Source: Streptomyces cinnamoneus
Lineage (GTDB): Bacteria > Actinomycetota > Actinomycetes > Streptomycetales > Streptomycetaceae
Length of the DNA stretch: 64,000 nt
Direction: 5' to 3'
Assembly (NCBI RefSeq): GCF_002939475.1
Contig: NZ_PKFQ01000001.1
Coordinates: 5,949,001-6,013,000 of the forward strand
Shown here: piece after piece, positions 37,426 through 46,174 of the stretch
Numbering within the stretch: the stretch's first letter is position 1
Layout of the letters: every line of letters starts with the position of its first letter
Notes under the pieces: generated by a model
Database searches by the model: none
What the model saw: only the letters and a program-made list of their open reading frames with translations
Told to the model about the DNA's origin: nothing
Translations under genes and position numbers: made by a program

Positions 37426-38847
37426 ATGGGTTCCTCCGCACACCGCCGCCGTCCGAGCCGCAAGGCGAAGCTGGTGGGCGCCGGCGTCGCCGCGGCGATC
37501 GCCACGGGCGCCGCGTTCACCCTCACCGGCACGGCGCAGGCCGCCTCCGTCGGCGCGGCCTTCTCCACGACCGGCTCGTGGTCGGGCGGCTACACCGGGC
37601 AGTACGTCGTCACCAACGACACCGGCGAGGAACTCTCCGGCTGGAAGCTGACCTTCGACCTCCCCGCCGGCACGAAGATCACCTCCCTGTGGAACGGCAA
37701 GCACAGCGTCAGCGGTCAGAGCGTCACCGTCGAACCCGAGAGCTGGAACGGGACCATCGCCCCCGGCAAGTCCGTGACCGTCGGCTTCGTCGCCTCCGGC
37801 GGCGACGCGGCCGCCACCCCGGCCAACTGCCGGATCAACGGCGCGAAGTGTTCGACGGACACCCACCCCGGACCGCGGCCCACCGCACCCACGGTCGGCC
37901 CGTCGCAGCCCCAGCCGGAGCCGACCGCCACCTCCCCGGCGCCCGGCGGTGCGACCGCCGGCTTCGCCCCCTACGTCGACACCTCCCTCTACCCCGCCCA
38001 CGACCTGCTGGCCACCGCCCAGAAGACCGGCGTGAAGCACTTCAACCTCGCCTTCATCACCTCCGGCGGCGGCTGCGTCCCCAAGTGGGGAGGCGTCACC
38101 GATCTGGGAGCTGACGCCGTCGCCGCCCAGATCGGCAGGCTCCGCGCGGCGGGCGGCGACGTACGGGTCTCCTTCGGCGGCGCCGCCGGGTCCGAACTCG
38201 GTCTGGCCTGCTCCTCCGCCGACGACCTCGCCGCCGCCTACGGCAAGGTCGTGGACGCGTACGCGCTCACCAAGGTCGACTTCGACATCGAGGGCGCCGC
38301 CCTGCCCGACACCGCCGCCAACACCCGGCGCGCCCAGGCCATAGCCCGCCTCCAGAAGCAACACCCCGGCCTCGACGTCTCCTTCACCCTGCCGGTGATG
38401 CCCACCGGACTCACCCAGGCCGGCGTCGACCTGGTCGCGAACGCCAAGAAGAACGGCGTCTCCGTCTCCACGGTCAACATCATGGCGATGGACTACGGCT
38501 CCTCTTTCAGCGGCGACATGGGGCAGTACGCGATCGACGCCGCCACCGCGACGCAGGCACAGATCAAGGGCGTCCTGGGGCTGGGCGACGCGGCGGCGTG
38601 GAAGGCCGTCGCCGTCACCCCGATGATCGGCGTCAACGACGTCGCCACCGAGGTCTTCAAGGTCGAGGACGCGACGCAGCTGGCGGCGTTCGCCCGGTCC
38701 AAGGGCATCGGCTGGCTCTCCATGTGGTCCGCGGCCCGCGACAAGCCGTGCCCGGGCGGCCCGCAGAACTCCGCGTCCGCGACGTGCAGCTCGATCCAGC
38801 AGGACGAGTCCGCCTTCAGCAAGGCCTTCGCCAAGCCCACCTCCTGA
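37426..38847 (+). CDS. Secreted chitinase, CBM2 plus GH18
   Basis: The 473-aa protein has a signal peptide (KLVGAGVAAAIATGAAFTLT, then GTAQA). An N-terminal family 2 carbohydrate-binding module follows (about 38-140; VGAAFSTTGSWSGGYTGQYV, WNGTIAPGKSVTVGF, with a Cys pair). A Pro/Thr linker leads to a GH18 barrel from about 180. The GH18 catalytic motif is DFDIEG with Glu289 as acid. Its substrate is chitin, cut outside the cell with retention through the substrate acetamido group. The ATG at 37426 (MGSSAHRRR) gives a normal signal; the ribosome site is weak. An LPMO gene follows after a terminator. Confidence 0.9.
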   Translation: MGSSAHRRRPSRKAKLVGAGVAAAIATGAAFTLTGTAQAASVGAAFSTTGSWSGGYTGQYVVTNDTGEELSGWKLTFDLPAGTKITSLWNGKHSVSGQSVTVEPESWNGTIAPGKSVTVGFVASGGDAAATPANCRINGAKCSTDTHPGPRPTAPTVGPSQPQPEPTATSPAPGGATAGFAPYVDTSLYPAHDLLATAQKTGVKHFNLAFITSGGGCVPKWGGVTDLGADAVAAQIGRLRAAGGDVRVSFGGAAGSELGLACSSADDLAAAYGKVVDAYALTKVDFDIEGAALPDTAANTRRAQAIARLQKQHPGLDVSFTLPVMPTGLTQAGVDLVANAKKNGVSVSTVNIMAMDYGSSFSGDMGQYAIDAATATQAQIKGVLGLGDAAAWKAVAVTPMIGVNDVATEVFKVEDATQLAAFARSKGIGWLSMWSAARDKPCPGGPQNSASATCSSIQQDESAFSKAFAKPTS

Positions 38848-38870
38848 GCCCCCCACCCACCCCCACACCG

Positions 38871-38912
38871 CCCCGCACGCCGGCACCCCCCACCTCGCGC
38901 CGGCGTGCGGGG
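38871..38912 (+). terminator. Perfect 14-bp hairpin between chitinase and LPMO
   Basis: CCCCGCACGCCGGC (38871-38884) pairs fully with GCCGGCGTGCGGGG (38899-38912) around a 14-base loop. It should end the chitinase mRNA or limit read-through into the LPMO gene 35 bases later. Confidence 0.75.
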
Positions 38913-38946
38913 CACCACCCCCGCCACCAAGGAGAAGGACCCCCCC

Positions 38947-39948
38947 ATGCGCACGCGTCACCAAGCCGTACGGACCTCCCTGCTCGGCCTCGCACCCCTC
39001 ACGCTCACCGTGCTGACCGCCGGGCCGGCCGGGGCGCACGGCTCCCTGACGGACCCGGTCAGCCGGGTGTCCGCCTGCTTCGCGGAAGGGCCCGAGCACC
39101 CGCGCTCGGCCGCCTGCAAGGCGATGGTCGCGGCCGGCGGCACCCAGCCGCTCTACGACTGGAACGAGGTCAACATCGGCGACGCCGCCGGCCGGCACCG
39201 CCGGATCATCCCGGACGGCAAGCTGTGCAGCGCCGGGCGCGAGAAGTACAAGGGACTGGACCTGCCGCGCGCCGACTGGCCCGGCAGCAAGCTGGCTCCC
39301 GGCACCCACACCTTCCGCTACCGGGCCACGGCCCCGCACCGCGGCACGTTCGAGCTCTACGTCACCAAAGACGGCTACGACCCCAAGAAGCCGCTGACCT
39401 GGTCGGACCTGGAGGCGAAGCCGTTCGCCAAGGTCACCGACCCGGCGCTCAAAGACGGGAGCTACGTCTTCCGGGGCACCGTGCCGAAGAAGTCGGGCCG
39501 TCACCTGATCTACAGCATCTGGCAGCGGTCGGACAGTCCCGAGGCCTTCTACACCTGCTCCGACGTGGACTTCGGCGGCTCCGGCCCGTCGGCGGCCCAG
39601 GCGCCCGCCGCCTCCGCCCCCAGCGACCGGCAGATCACCGACGAGGCCGGCAGGTCCACGGTCGACCACGGTGGGCACGGCGGGGACGGAAAGGACGCGC
39701 ATGCGGGCACGCACGGACAGGACGCCCGCGAAGGACACGCCGCGCCCGCCGCAGCCGAGGACGCCGGCACCCGGGCCACCGGCGTGACCACCGCCAACGC
39801 CCCTGCGGCACAAGGCGGGAAGCTCGCCGAGACCGGCGGCCGGGGCAGCACCACGACGCTGGCCGTCGCCGGCGCCGGAACCCTCGCGGTGGGCGCGGTG
39901 GCCCTCCTCCTGGCCGCCCGCCGCCGCGCCGCACGGAACCGGAACTGA
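38947..39948 (+). CDS. AA10 lytic polysaccharide monooxygenase with sortase anchor
   Basis: The 333-aa protein has a signal peptide ending GPAGA before His31, which becomes the N-terminal copper ligand of the mature LPMO (HGSLTDPVSR). The second brace His is His131 in RATAPHRGTFELYVTKDGYD. Other family marks are RSAACKAMVAAGG and HLIYSIWQRSDSPEAFYTCS. The catalytic domain ends near 218. A linker with many His residues (DHGGHGGDGKDAHAGTHGQD, about 240-259) follows, then LAETG (293-297), a hydrophobic helix and an RRRAARNRN tail: a class E (LAxTG) sortase signal. The enzyme should therefore be fixed to the cell wall and cut crystalline chitin at the surface. AAGGAG precedes the ATG. Confidence 0.9.
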   Translation: MRTRHQAVRTSLLGLAPLTLTVLTAGPAGAHGSLTDPVSRVSACFAEGPEHPRSAACKAMVAAGGTQPLYDWNEVNIGDAAGRHRRIIPDGKLCSAGREKYKGLDLPRADWPGSKLAPGTHTFRYRATAPHRGTFELYVTKDGYDPKKPLTWSDLEAKPFAKVTDPALKDGSYVFRGTVPKKSGRHLIYSIWQRSDSPEAFYTCSDVDFGGSGPSAAQAPAASAPSDRQITDEAGRSTVDHGGHGGDGKDAHAGTHGQDAREGHAAPAAAEDAGTRATGVTTANAPAAQGGKLAETGGRGSTTTLAVAGAGTLAVGAVALLLAARRRAARNRN

Positions 39949-39962
39949 GCGGATCCCCGTGG

Positions 39963-40049
39963 CTGAGGCCGCCCCAGCGGATGCATGCGCGCGATCGGCC
40001 GCCCGCGCTGTCGAGGCGCGAGCGGCCGATCCGCGTCTCCCGGCCTCAG
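39963..40049. terminator. Nested inverted repeats between convergent LPMO and bcmG
   Basis: The outer arms CTGAGGCCG (39963-39971) and CGGCCTCAG (40041-40049) and the inner arms GATCGGCCGC (39993-40002) and GCGGCCGATC (40022-40031) are perfect. The outer right arm covers the bcmG stop codon. It serves as a bidirectional terminator. Confidence 0.65.
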
Positions 40050-40948
40050 TACAGGCCGGCGGTGTCCTTTTGGTAGGTGTTGTGCAGGATGGTGTCGAGG
40101 AACGTGCCGAAGTTCGTCTCCAGGCGGAGACCGGTGCCCGGCTCGTAGCGGAAGAGGCCCGGGCAGATGTCCTCGTCCAGGCTGCTGTCGACGAAGAGCG
40201 CGTAGGAGAACCTGTCGGGTTTCCGCTCGTCGGTCCGGGGCTGTTGCACGACGCGGTGCGCCACGGCCGCCACGGGAGTTCTCGTGTCACGGGTGAGGAT
40301 CTCGATGGCGCAGCCGAAGTTCACGATGAACGTGCCCGGCCTCGGGTCGATGGGGTGCCAGGCGCCGTCACGCTCGACTTCGAGGCCGGGGTCGGTGGAC
40401 CGCAGCACGGTCACCCAGCCGGAGTCCTTGTGGACGTTCAGGCCGCGCCGGGGGACTTCCGGACGGAAGTGGTTGAAGGTGAGGTTGTAGGTGCCCCGTG
40501 CCGACAGGCAGCGGCCCGTGGCCTCGTCCCACAGCTCCGGGGGCAGTTCGAGGTGGGCGAGCACGGCCCTGAGGACGTCGAGTGCCAGTGACCGCATGGC
40601 TTCCGCCTGCCGCGCCAGCGCCTGCGGGTACACGGAGTCCCAGTGGGCGCTCTCCAGGAAGAACTGCTCGGTCTGGTCGTCGTCGCGGCAGTAGTAGCCC
40701 TGGCGGGGGCCGAGCCGTTCCGAGGTCCAGTGCTGGAAGCCGCGGAACGGGTCGGTGGAGTCCGGTTCCCCGGGGAGGTAGAAGCCGCGCGCGAAGCGGT
40801 CCCCGGCCGTGAGGTCCAGGCCCTCCGGTTGTTCGACGTGGAAGAAGCCGTCCCTGAGGGCCTGCTCGATCCCTCCCGGCGTGCTGAAGACCAGCTCTCC
40901 GCCGCGCAGTGCGGCCGTCTGCCAGCCGTATCCCTGTGCCGTGCTCAT
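40046..40948 (-). CDS. bcmG: Fe(II)/2-oxoglutarate oxygenase, bicyclomycin pathway
   Basis: The 300-aa protein is a double-stranded beta-helix oxygenase. The iron triad is His173 and Asp175 (NVHKDSGW) with His231 (VAHRVV), and the 2-oxoglutarate carboxylate is held by Arg246 in the RFS motif. It is one of five paralogues here that share YNLTFNHFRPE-like and FIVNFG segments. In the bicyclomycin pathway five such enzymes and one P450 oxidise cyclo(L-Ile-L-Leu) step by step. The letter is assigned by gene order, so the exact step is inferred. Its ATG overlaps the bcmF stop (ATGA), and it is the last gene of the operon. Confidence 0.85.
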   Translation of the reverse strand: MSTAQGYGWQTAALRGGELVFSTPGGIEQALRDGFFHVEQPEGLDLTAGDRFARGFYLPGEPDSTDPFRGFQHWTSERLGPRQGYYCRDDDQTEQFFLESAHWDSVYPQALARQAEAMRSLALDVLRAVLAHLELPPELWDEATGRCLSARGTYNLTFNHFRPEVPRRGLNVHKDSGWVTVLRSTDPGLEVERDGAWHPIDPRPGTFIVNFGCAIEILTRDTRTPVAAVAHRVVQQPRTDERKPDRFSYALFVDSSLDEDICPGLFRYEPGTGLRLETNFGTFLDTILHNTYQKDTAGLY

Positions 40949-41835
40949 ATGCGGGAGTGGAACTCGTAGCCCAGCTTCTTGGACTTCTCCACCGAGAAGT
41001 CGCGGAAGCCCTGGTACTCGTGCAAGGTGCCGTCCGCGGCGTACTGGTGGAGCATCATGTCGTACCGCGGCCCCATGTAGATCGTGAACGATGACCGGTG
41101 GTGCGCGGCGCCGTCCGGCCGGAGTTCGGGAACGCGGTGGTAGACGGCGGTCACCGGCCGGGGGAGCTTCCGCGTCAGGACGCGGAACGCGTCACCCAGG
41201 TTCACCACGAAGTGCCCGGGCTCCTCGCGGACGGGCCGCCAGCGGCCCTCGTGGAGGATCTCGTAGCCGGGCTGGTCGGTGCAGATGAGGGTGATGAACC
41301 CGCTGTCGGAGTGCTCGACGATGCCCGCCCGGTCGCTCAGGTCCGCGCGGTAGTGGTTGACCGTGGTGTAGCACAGGCCGGTGTCCTGGCGGGCGCCGCC
41401 GGTGACGGTCTCGCGGTCGTGCTCCGGGATGCCCGCCACGTCGAACACGCCGTAGAGCGCGTCCAGGGTCAGGTCCTTCATCCGCTCCAGGAGGGCGGTG
41501 ACCTCCTCGGGCAGGTACCGGCTCCACAGGTGGGACTCCAACTGGAGCTGCTCGACCTGGTCGGGGCGGTCCTCGTAGCCGAGCTTGGAGTCGGCGTGCC
41601 CGTCCTCGCGGTGGCCCCGGTACCGGTCGGCCGTCCCCGGCTCGGCCGGTTCGTAGAAGCTGCGGCAGAACCTCAGCCCCGGCTCGACGTCGAGGTCCTC
41701 GGGAACCGCGAGGCAGAACGCGCCCAGCGCGAGGGCCTGGTCCGCCCCCTCGGCCGCGTCGAAGAGCAGTCTGCCGGCCGTGACCCGCGCCGTGGGGAGG
41801 TGGAGGTGTCCTTCGTTGTCGACGACCGTCGTCAT
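40945..41835 (-). CDS. bcmF: Fe(II)/2-oxoglutarate oxygenase, bicyclomycin pathway
   Basis: The 296-aa protein has His175 and Asp177 (VEHSDSGF), His233 (VYHRVP) and Arg247 (RSSF), an intact 2-oxoglutarate oxygenase active site. It is the most divergent of the five paralogues: LCYTTVNHYRADLSDRAGIV replaces the usual NHFRPE context and the C-terminus is longer. That fits a different reaction type; in the published pathway one of the five makes the exocyclic alkene. The ATG at 41835 follows AAAGGA. A 41-base gap from bcmE is the only real gap in the operon. Confidence 0.85.
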   Translation of the reverse strand: MTTVVDNEGHLHLPTARVTAGRLLFDAAEGADQALALGAFCLAVPEDLDVEPGLRFCRSFYEPAEPGTADRYRGHREDGHADSKLGYEDRPDQVEQLQLESHLWSRYLPEEVTALLERMKDLTLDALYGVFDVAGIPEHDRETVTGGARQDTGLCYTTVNHYRADLSDRAGIVEHSDSGFITLICTDQPGYEILHEGRWRPVREEPGHFVVNLGDAFRVLTRKLPRPVTAVYHRVPELRPDGAAHHRSSFTIYMGPRYDMMLHQYAADGTLHEYQGFRDFSVEKSKKLGYEFHSRI

Positions 41836-41876
41836 CGCAGTCCTTTCTCTGGGGGGGTGCACCGCCTCGGAACGGC

Positions 41877-42821
41877 TCAGAGCGCACCGCTGTCGTCGTA
41901 GGTCCGGCCGACTTCCTGGCCGGCGAACTCGGCCACCGACTGGAGGGGCCGGGGCGTGCCGTTCTCGAACCGGTAGACGGTGCCGGTGAGGTCGGAGTCG
42001 AGGAAGGTGACGTAGGAGGTCCGGTCCGGTTGTCCCGGCGCCCGTTCCGTGGAGACGACGCCGTGCACATTGGCCCGCACCGGTCGGTCGAGGCGTTCGG
42101 TCAGCACTTCGAGGGAGCTGCCGAAGTTGACGATGAAGTGGCCGGGCTCCGGGTCGACGGCCCACAGGCGCCCGTCGACGAGGGCGAGCAGACCCGGGTC
42201 CACGGACCGCAGGACCGTCACCCAGCCGGAGTCCCGGTGGAACTTCGAGCCGCGCACGCCCTTGTGCGACCGGAAGTGGTTGAAGGCGAGCATCTGGTGG
42301 CCGCGGTCCTCGGTGAGCCCGCCCGTGACGCGCGCCCAGTGCTCCCGGGGCAGCCGCAGGTGCTCCAGGACGCCGCGCAGGATCGTGACCCCGAGACCGG
42401 CCATGCCCCGGCCCACCCGGGCGACCTCGGATGGCAGCACGTCCCAGTTGTCCCTCTCGACGTAGAAGTTCTCCCACTGGTCGTGCTCGCGGTCGAAGTA
42501 GCCCTGGTAGTCGCCGGGCACGCGCACGTGGCGGTAGCCGCGGTAGGCGTCCAGCGGGTCCCCGCCGGCCCGCTCCTCGTGGAAGTGGGCCGCGAAGCGG
42601 TCGCCGGCGGCGGGGTCCGTGCCCTCGGGGATCCGTACGAGGAAGAACCCCTGCGCGAGGGCACGGTCGAAGCCCTCGTCGCGGTCGAAGACGAGCCGGC
42701 CACCGGTGACGCGGGAGCGCTCCAGCCCGATCGGCGGATACGCCGCCCGCGCCTCGTGCTCACCGGGCATGGGAGGCAGGACGACCGGTTCCCGGAGGGT
42801 GGCGGAATCGGGTGACGCCAT
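41877..42821 (-). CDS. bcmE: Fe(II)/2-oxoglutarate oxygenase, bicyclomycin pathway
   Basis: The 314-aa protein has His195 and Asp197 (KFHRDSGW), His253 (NVHGVV) and Arg267 (RTSY). It has about 30 more N-terminal residues than its paralogues. The AFNHFRSHKGVRGSKFHRDS segment keeps the family pattern. Its ATG shares one base with the bcmD stop (TGATG), so the P450 and this oxygenase are coupled. The gene letter follows the order in known clusters; the hydroxylation site is not visible from sequence. Confidence 0.85.
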   Translation of the reverse strand: MASPDSATLREPVVLPPMPGEHEARAAYPPIGLERSRVTGGRLVFDRDEGFDRALAQGFFLVRIPEGTDPAAGDRFAAHFHEERAGGDPLDAYRGYRHVRVPGDYQGYFDREHDQWENFYVERDNWDVLPSEVARVGRGMAGLGVTILRGVLEHLRLPREHWARVTGGLTEDRGHQMLAFNHFRSHKGVRGSKFHRDSGWVTVLRSVDPGLLALVDGRLWAVDPEPGHFIVNFGSSLEVLTERLDRPVRANVHGVVSTERAPGQPDRTSYVTFLDSDLTGTVYRFENGTPRPLQSVAEFAGQEVGRTYDDSGAL

Positions 42822-44287
42822 CAGTTCTGCTCCTTCGTGCGCTCGGGCAGGGCGTTGAAAAGGACAGTGCCGGGCCGGGCGGGCCGGGGCATGGCGGCGT
42901 GCCTCTTCAGACTCAGGTCGATGCCTCGCGCGCTGACCTCGTAGCGGGAGTACAGCTCGGCCAGGAGGACCGACTGCACGCGCACGGAGAACAGCCGGCC
43001 GGGGCATTTGCGCGGGTTCCGCGTGGCGTTCACCATGCTGAACGAGTTGATCTCGTGCCGGCCCCGGGAGATCAGGGACGAGACCGTCTCGCGGCCGGAC
43101 CGGAACAGCGCCCGGATGTTGCGTGGGTCGAAACCCTCGGGGTGCGGGAAGACGGCCGGGTCCCGGTTCGCCTGGCGGCGGTCCAGCCACATCATGGTGC
43201 CCGGGGGAACGGTGACCGAACGGCCCTCGTGGTGCAGGGTGAAGGGCCGTGTCGTCCGGCGCCAGAGCGCGCTGGGGTTGCTGCCGCCCAGCCGGACGGC
43301 CTCCAGGACCGCCAGGTCCAGCGGCGAGGGCGACGCGCTCGGCTGCCCGCCGCGCGCCTCGGCGACGATCTCCCGCTTCGCGGCGGGCGTCGTCTCGATG
43401 TAGGCGAGGGCCCACAGCAGGCTGAGCGCGGTCGTGTCGTACGTGGCCACGATCACCGTGCCCAGTTCCTTGACCTGTGCGGCGTCCAGCCCGTCCACGC
43501 CCTCCCGGGAGAACGGCAGGTCCCACAGGGCGAAGTAGCGCCGGATCACGTTGGACGCGGGGGCCGCCGCGATCGCGTCCGCGTTGGCCCGCAGGAGTTC
43601 GCGGACGAAGGGGACGATGACGTCGAACTCCCGCATGGCCGCGGGGTTGACGTTGGTGATCACGTCCGAGGCGAGGTCGAAGAAGCCCCGCACCACCGCG
43701 CCGTACTCCGGCGAGGCCAGCCAGTCGGGCAGGGGGCGCTGCGTGAGGTCCAGCACGCCGGGCACGAGGCTGTCCACCTGGGCCACCAGGGACAGGGCGA
43801 ACTCGTCCAGGGGGACCTCCCGCCCGGCCGCCCGGTCGAGGAACGCGGCGGCGTGCCGCCGCACGTGCGGCACCAGCTCCTCCACGAACCTGCCGTTGCC
43901 CAGGGTGGTCTCCACGGCCGCCCGTTTGGCCGGCCGGTCCGGGTGGTCGCCGGGCAGGGAGCCCATGAAGTCGCCGAACAGCTCCCGGTTGGCGTCGGTG
44001 GACGGCGCCAGGTCCTCGTCGTCCAGCAGGGGGCCGTTGGTGATCTGGTACACGGCCAGGCGCGGGCCCATGCGGAACGTGCAGAGGCCGCCGTTCTCCT
44101 CGGCGCACGCGCTGATGCCCGAGGCGCGGAAGTACTCCGAGGCCGGTGTCCCGCGGACGACGGTCGCCTCGTGGAAGGCGCTCTCGTGGCCGTCCAGCGG
44201 GCTCGGGCCCGGATGGTGGGCGAGCACGCCGGGGAAGGGGGCCCGCCCGGACACGGGACAGGCCGGCGGGTGGGCGGGCGCGGTCAT
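42821..44287 (-). CDS. bcmD: Cytochrome P450 of the bicyclomycin pathway
   Basis: The 488-aa P450 has the I-helix motif VATYDTT, the ExxR pair EAVR, and the heme ligand Cys428 in NPRKCPGRLF. The heme-binding loop before the Cys (SMVNATRNPRKCPG) lacks the usual FGxGxHxC pattern, yet CPGR is kept. It is longer than typical actinobacterial P450s (about 400 aa). In bicyclomycin biosynthesis the single P450 carries out one hydroxylation in the six-oxidase series. The ATG at 44287 overlaps the bcmC stop. No ferredoxin gene is present in the cluster, so general redox partners are needed. Confidence 0.88.
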   Translation of the reverse strand: MTAPAHPPACPVSGRAPFPGVLAHHPGPSPLDGHESAFHEATVVRGTPASEYFRASGISACAEENGGLCTFRMGPRLAVYQITNGPLLDDEDLAPSTDANRELFGDFMGSLPGDHPDRPAKRAAVETTLGNGRFVEELVPHVRRHAAAFLDRAAGREVPLDEFALSLVAQVDSLVPGVLDLTQRPLPDWLASPEYGAVVRGFFDLASDVITNVNPAAMREFDVIVPFVRELLRANADAIAAAPASNVIRRYFALWDLPFSREGVDGLDAAQVKELGTVIVATYDTTALSLLWALAYIETTPAAKREIVAEARGGQPSASPSPLDLAVLEAVRLGGSNPSALWRRTTRPFTLHHEGRSVTVPPGTMMWLDRRQANRDPAVFPHPEGFDPRNIRALFRSGRETVSSLISRGRHEINSFSMVNATRNPRKCPGRLFSVRVQSVLLAELYSRYEVSARGIDLSLKRHAAMPRPARPGTVLFNALPERTKEQN

Positions 44288-45201
44288 GCCCTCACCCCGT
44301 CTTCCGCGACGCCGGCCGGCTCCGGAGGGGCGATCCCGAAGTCGGCGTAGCCGTCGCCCCACGTCCGCTCGTTGAAGTCGCGCAGGAAGTCCTCGGTGCT
44401 CCGGGCCACCGTCGCCGTGCCGTCGGCACCGACGCGGTAGAGGTCGCCGGTCGGCGGTGGGTTGACGAAGGCGGCGAAGGAGAAGCGGTCGGCGGACTCC
44501 GGCCGCGGCGCGCACTGCCGGACCCGGTGCAGCAGGGCCCGCACGGGGCGGTCCAGGCCGGAGGTGAGCAGTTCGAAGGCCCCGCCGAAGTTGACCACGA
44601 AGCAGCCCGGTACGGGATCGACCGGCGTCCAGGAACCGCCCGTCGCCGCCTCCAGTCCCCCCTCCTCGATGTAGAGGACGGTCACGAAGCCCGTGTCCTT
44701 GTGGGGCGCGCACCCGAGCCGGTCGCGCTCGGAGCGGTAGTGGTTGGCGGCGAACCACTCCGTGCCGCGGCCGTCGACGGCCCCGCCGGTGACCTCGCTC
44801 CACAGCTCCCGGGCCACCCCCAGCTCGGTCAGGACCGTGCGCAGCACGTGCCGGGCCAGCTCGTGCATGTGCTCGGCCATGCGCCGGAGCTCCGGCGGGA
44901 AGTGGCGCTCCCGCCCCGGTCCGTCGATGAGGACGTGTTCGGTCTGGAAGTGCTCGCGGTCGAAGTAGACGCCGTCCAGGTCCCGGAAGCCCCGGTAGGC
45001 GCGCGTGCTTTCGCCGCCCTGCTCCACCGGGCGGAAGAACTCGCGGCACAGGGTCACTCCGGGCGTGGTGTCGAAGCCGGGCGGTACGGCGAGGAGGAAG
45101 CAGCCGTCCCGCAGGGCCCGGGTCAGGCCGCCGGGCGTCTCGAACGCCAGGCCCTCCTCGGTGGCCCGCGCCTTCTGGAGGCGCAGCGTCTCAGTGCTCA
45201 C
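44284..45201 (-). CDS. bcmC: Fe(II)/2-oxoglutarate oxygenase, bicyclomycin pathway
   Basis: The 305-aa protein has His167 and Asp169 (APHKDTGF), His225 (LLHRVR) and Arg239 (RFSF). WFAANHYRSERDRLGCAPHK and CFVVNFGGAFELLTSG show the shared family body. The start is taken as the GTG at 45201 because homology begins STETLRLQK; a longer frame to 45294 lies inside bcmB. It overlaps the bcmB end by 11 bases and its stop overlaps the bcmD start. Confidence 0.84.
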   Translation of the reverse strand: MSTETLRLQKARATEEGLAFETPGGLTRALRDGCFLLAVPPGFDTTPGVTLCREFFRPVEQGGESTRAYRGFRDLDGVYFDREHFQTEHVLIDGPGRERHFPPELRRMAEHMHELARHVLRTVLTELGVARELWSEVTGGAVDGRGTEWFAANHYRSERDRLGCAPHKDTGFVTVLYIEEGGLEAATGGSWTPVDPVPGCFVVNFGGAFELLTSGLDRPVRALLHRVRQCAPRPESADRFSFAAFVNPPPTGDLYRVGADGTATVARSTEDFLRDFNERTWGDGYADFGIAPPEPAGVAEDGVRA

Positions 45202-46174
45202 GTCGCTTGTCCCCCGGGGCGTCGGTGCCGGCGTAGATCTCGTGGTCGTTCTCGTCGATGAGTTCCCGGGAGCCGCAGACGCGGTCGAGTCCACTGCCGG
45301 GGAGGTAGCGGAAGACGCCTTCGTCCATGCCGGGGGCGCAGCCGCTGGAGCTGAAGTGCCCGAAGCTGGAACGGTCGCCTCCCTGCCGGGCGACGCGGTG
45401 CATGATGGCGGCCACGGGCGCCTTCGTGGGCGCCGTGAGAATCTCCATCGACAGACCGAAGTTGATGACGAAGCAGTCCGGGTCGACGGGGACCCGTTCC
45501 CAGCGGTCCTTGCGGTTGACCTCCAGCCCCGGGGTCGTCGTGCGCAGGATCGTGAGGAACCCGTCGTCCTTGTGGGAGCTCAGACCGACGTCCCGGTGCT
45601 CGGGGCGGTAGTGGTTGAAGGTCAGGTGGTACGAGCCGGCCGCCCGGGAGCATCCGCCGGTGGCGCGTCGCCGGTCCCGCTCGGGGACGCCGACGTGGGA
45701 GAGCACCGCGCAGAGGACCTTCTGCGACAACCGGGTCAGCTGCTCGCCGAGCCGGGCGATCTCGGGCGGGTAGTCGCTCGCCCAGAAGCGCCGCTCCAGG
45801 AGGAACTGTTCGATCTGGTTCACCCGCTGGTGGAAGCCCAGCAGGGGATCCCCGAAATGCTCGCTGCCGAGGTCGCGGAACCTTCCGTAGGGAGGGGAGT
45901 CCGGGCCGAGGTGGAACTGGCGGGAGAAGGCATCGCCGGCCGCGACGTCGATGTCCGCGGGTATCTCCAGGAGGAAGACGCCGTCGGCGAGGGCGGTTTC
46001 CCGCGCCCGGGAGCCGGCGAACTCCAGGCGGTCGCCCTGGATACGGGCGCGTTCGAGGTGGGCGTCGCCCTGGACCGCGGGCCCGCTCGCGCGCTTCTCG
46101 TAGAGGTCGCGGTAGATCCGGCCGCGCCGGATTTCGGGTGCGGCCGTGTTGCCGGGTGCACGGGACATGGTCAT
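45191..46174 (-). CDS. bcmB: Fe(II)/2-oxoglutarate oxygenase, bicyclomycin pathway
   Basis: The 327-aa protein has His201 and Asp203 (SSHKDDGF), His259 (IMHRVA) and Arg268 (DRSSF). The segment SYHLTFNHYRPEHRDVGLSS is close to the bcmG segment. In published work one member makes the second ring by oxidative cyclisation, and bcmB is the gene I associate with that step, though this is from memory. The ATG at 46174 overlaps the bcmA stop; a second ATG lies at 46168. Confidence 0.85.
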   Translation of the reverse strand: MTMSRAPGNTAAPEIRRGRIYRDLYEKRASGPAVQGDAHLERARIQGDRLEFAGSRARETALADGVFLLEIPADIDVAAGDAFSRQFHLGPDSPPYGRFRDLGSEHFGDPLLGFHQRVNQIEQFLLERRFWASDYPPEIARLGEQLTRLSQKVLCAVLSHVGVPERDRRRATGGCSRAAGSYHLTFNHYRPEHRDVGLSSHKDDGFLTILRTTTPGLEVNRKDRWERVPVDPDCFVINFGLSMEILTAPTKAPVAAIMHRVARQGGDRSSFGHFSSSGCAPGMDEGVFRYLPGSGLDRVCGSRELIDENDHEIYAGTDAPGDKRREH

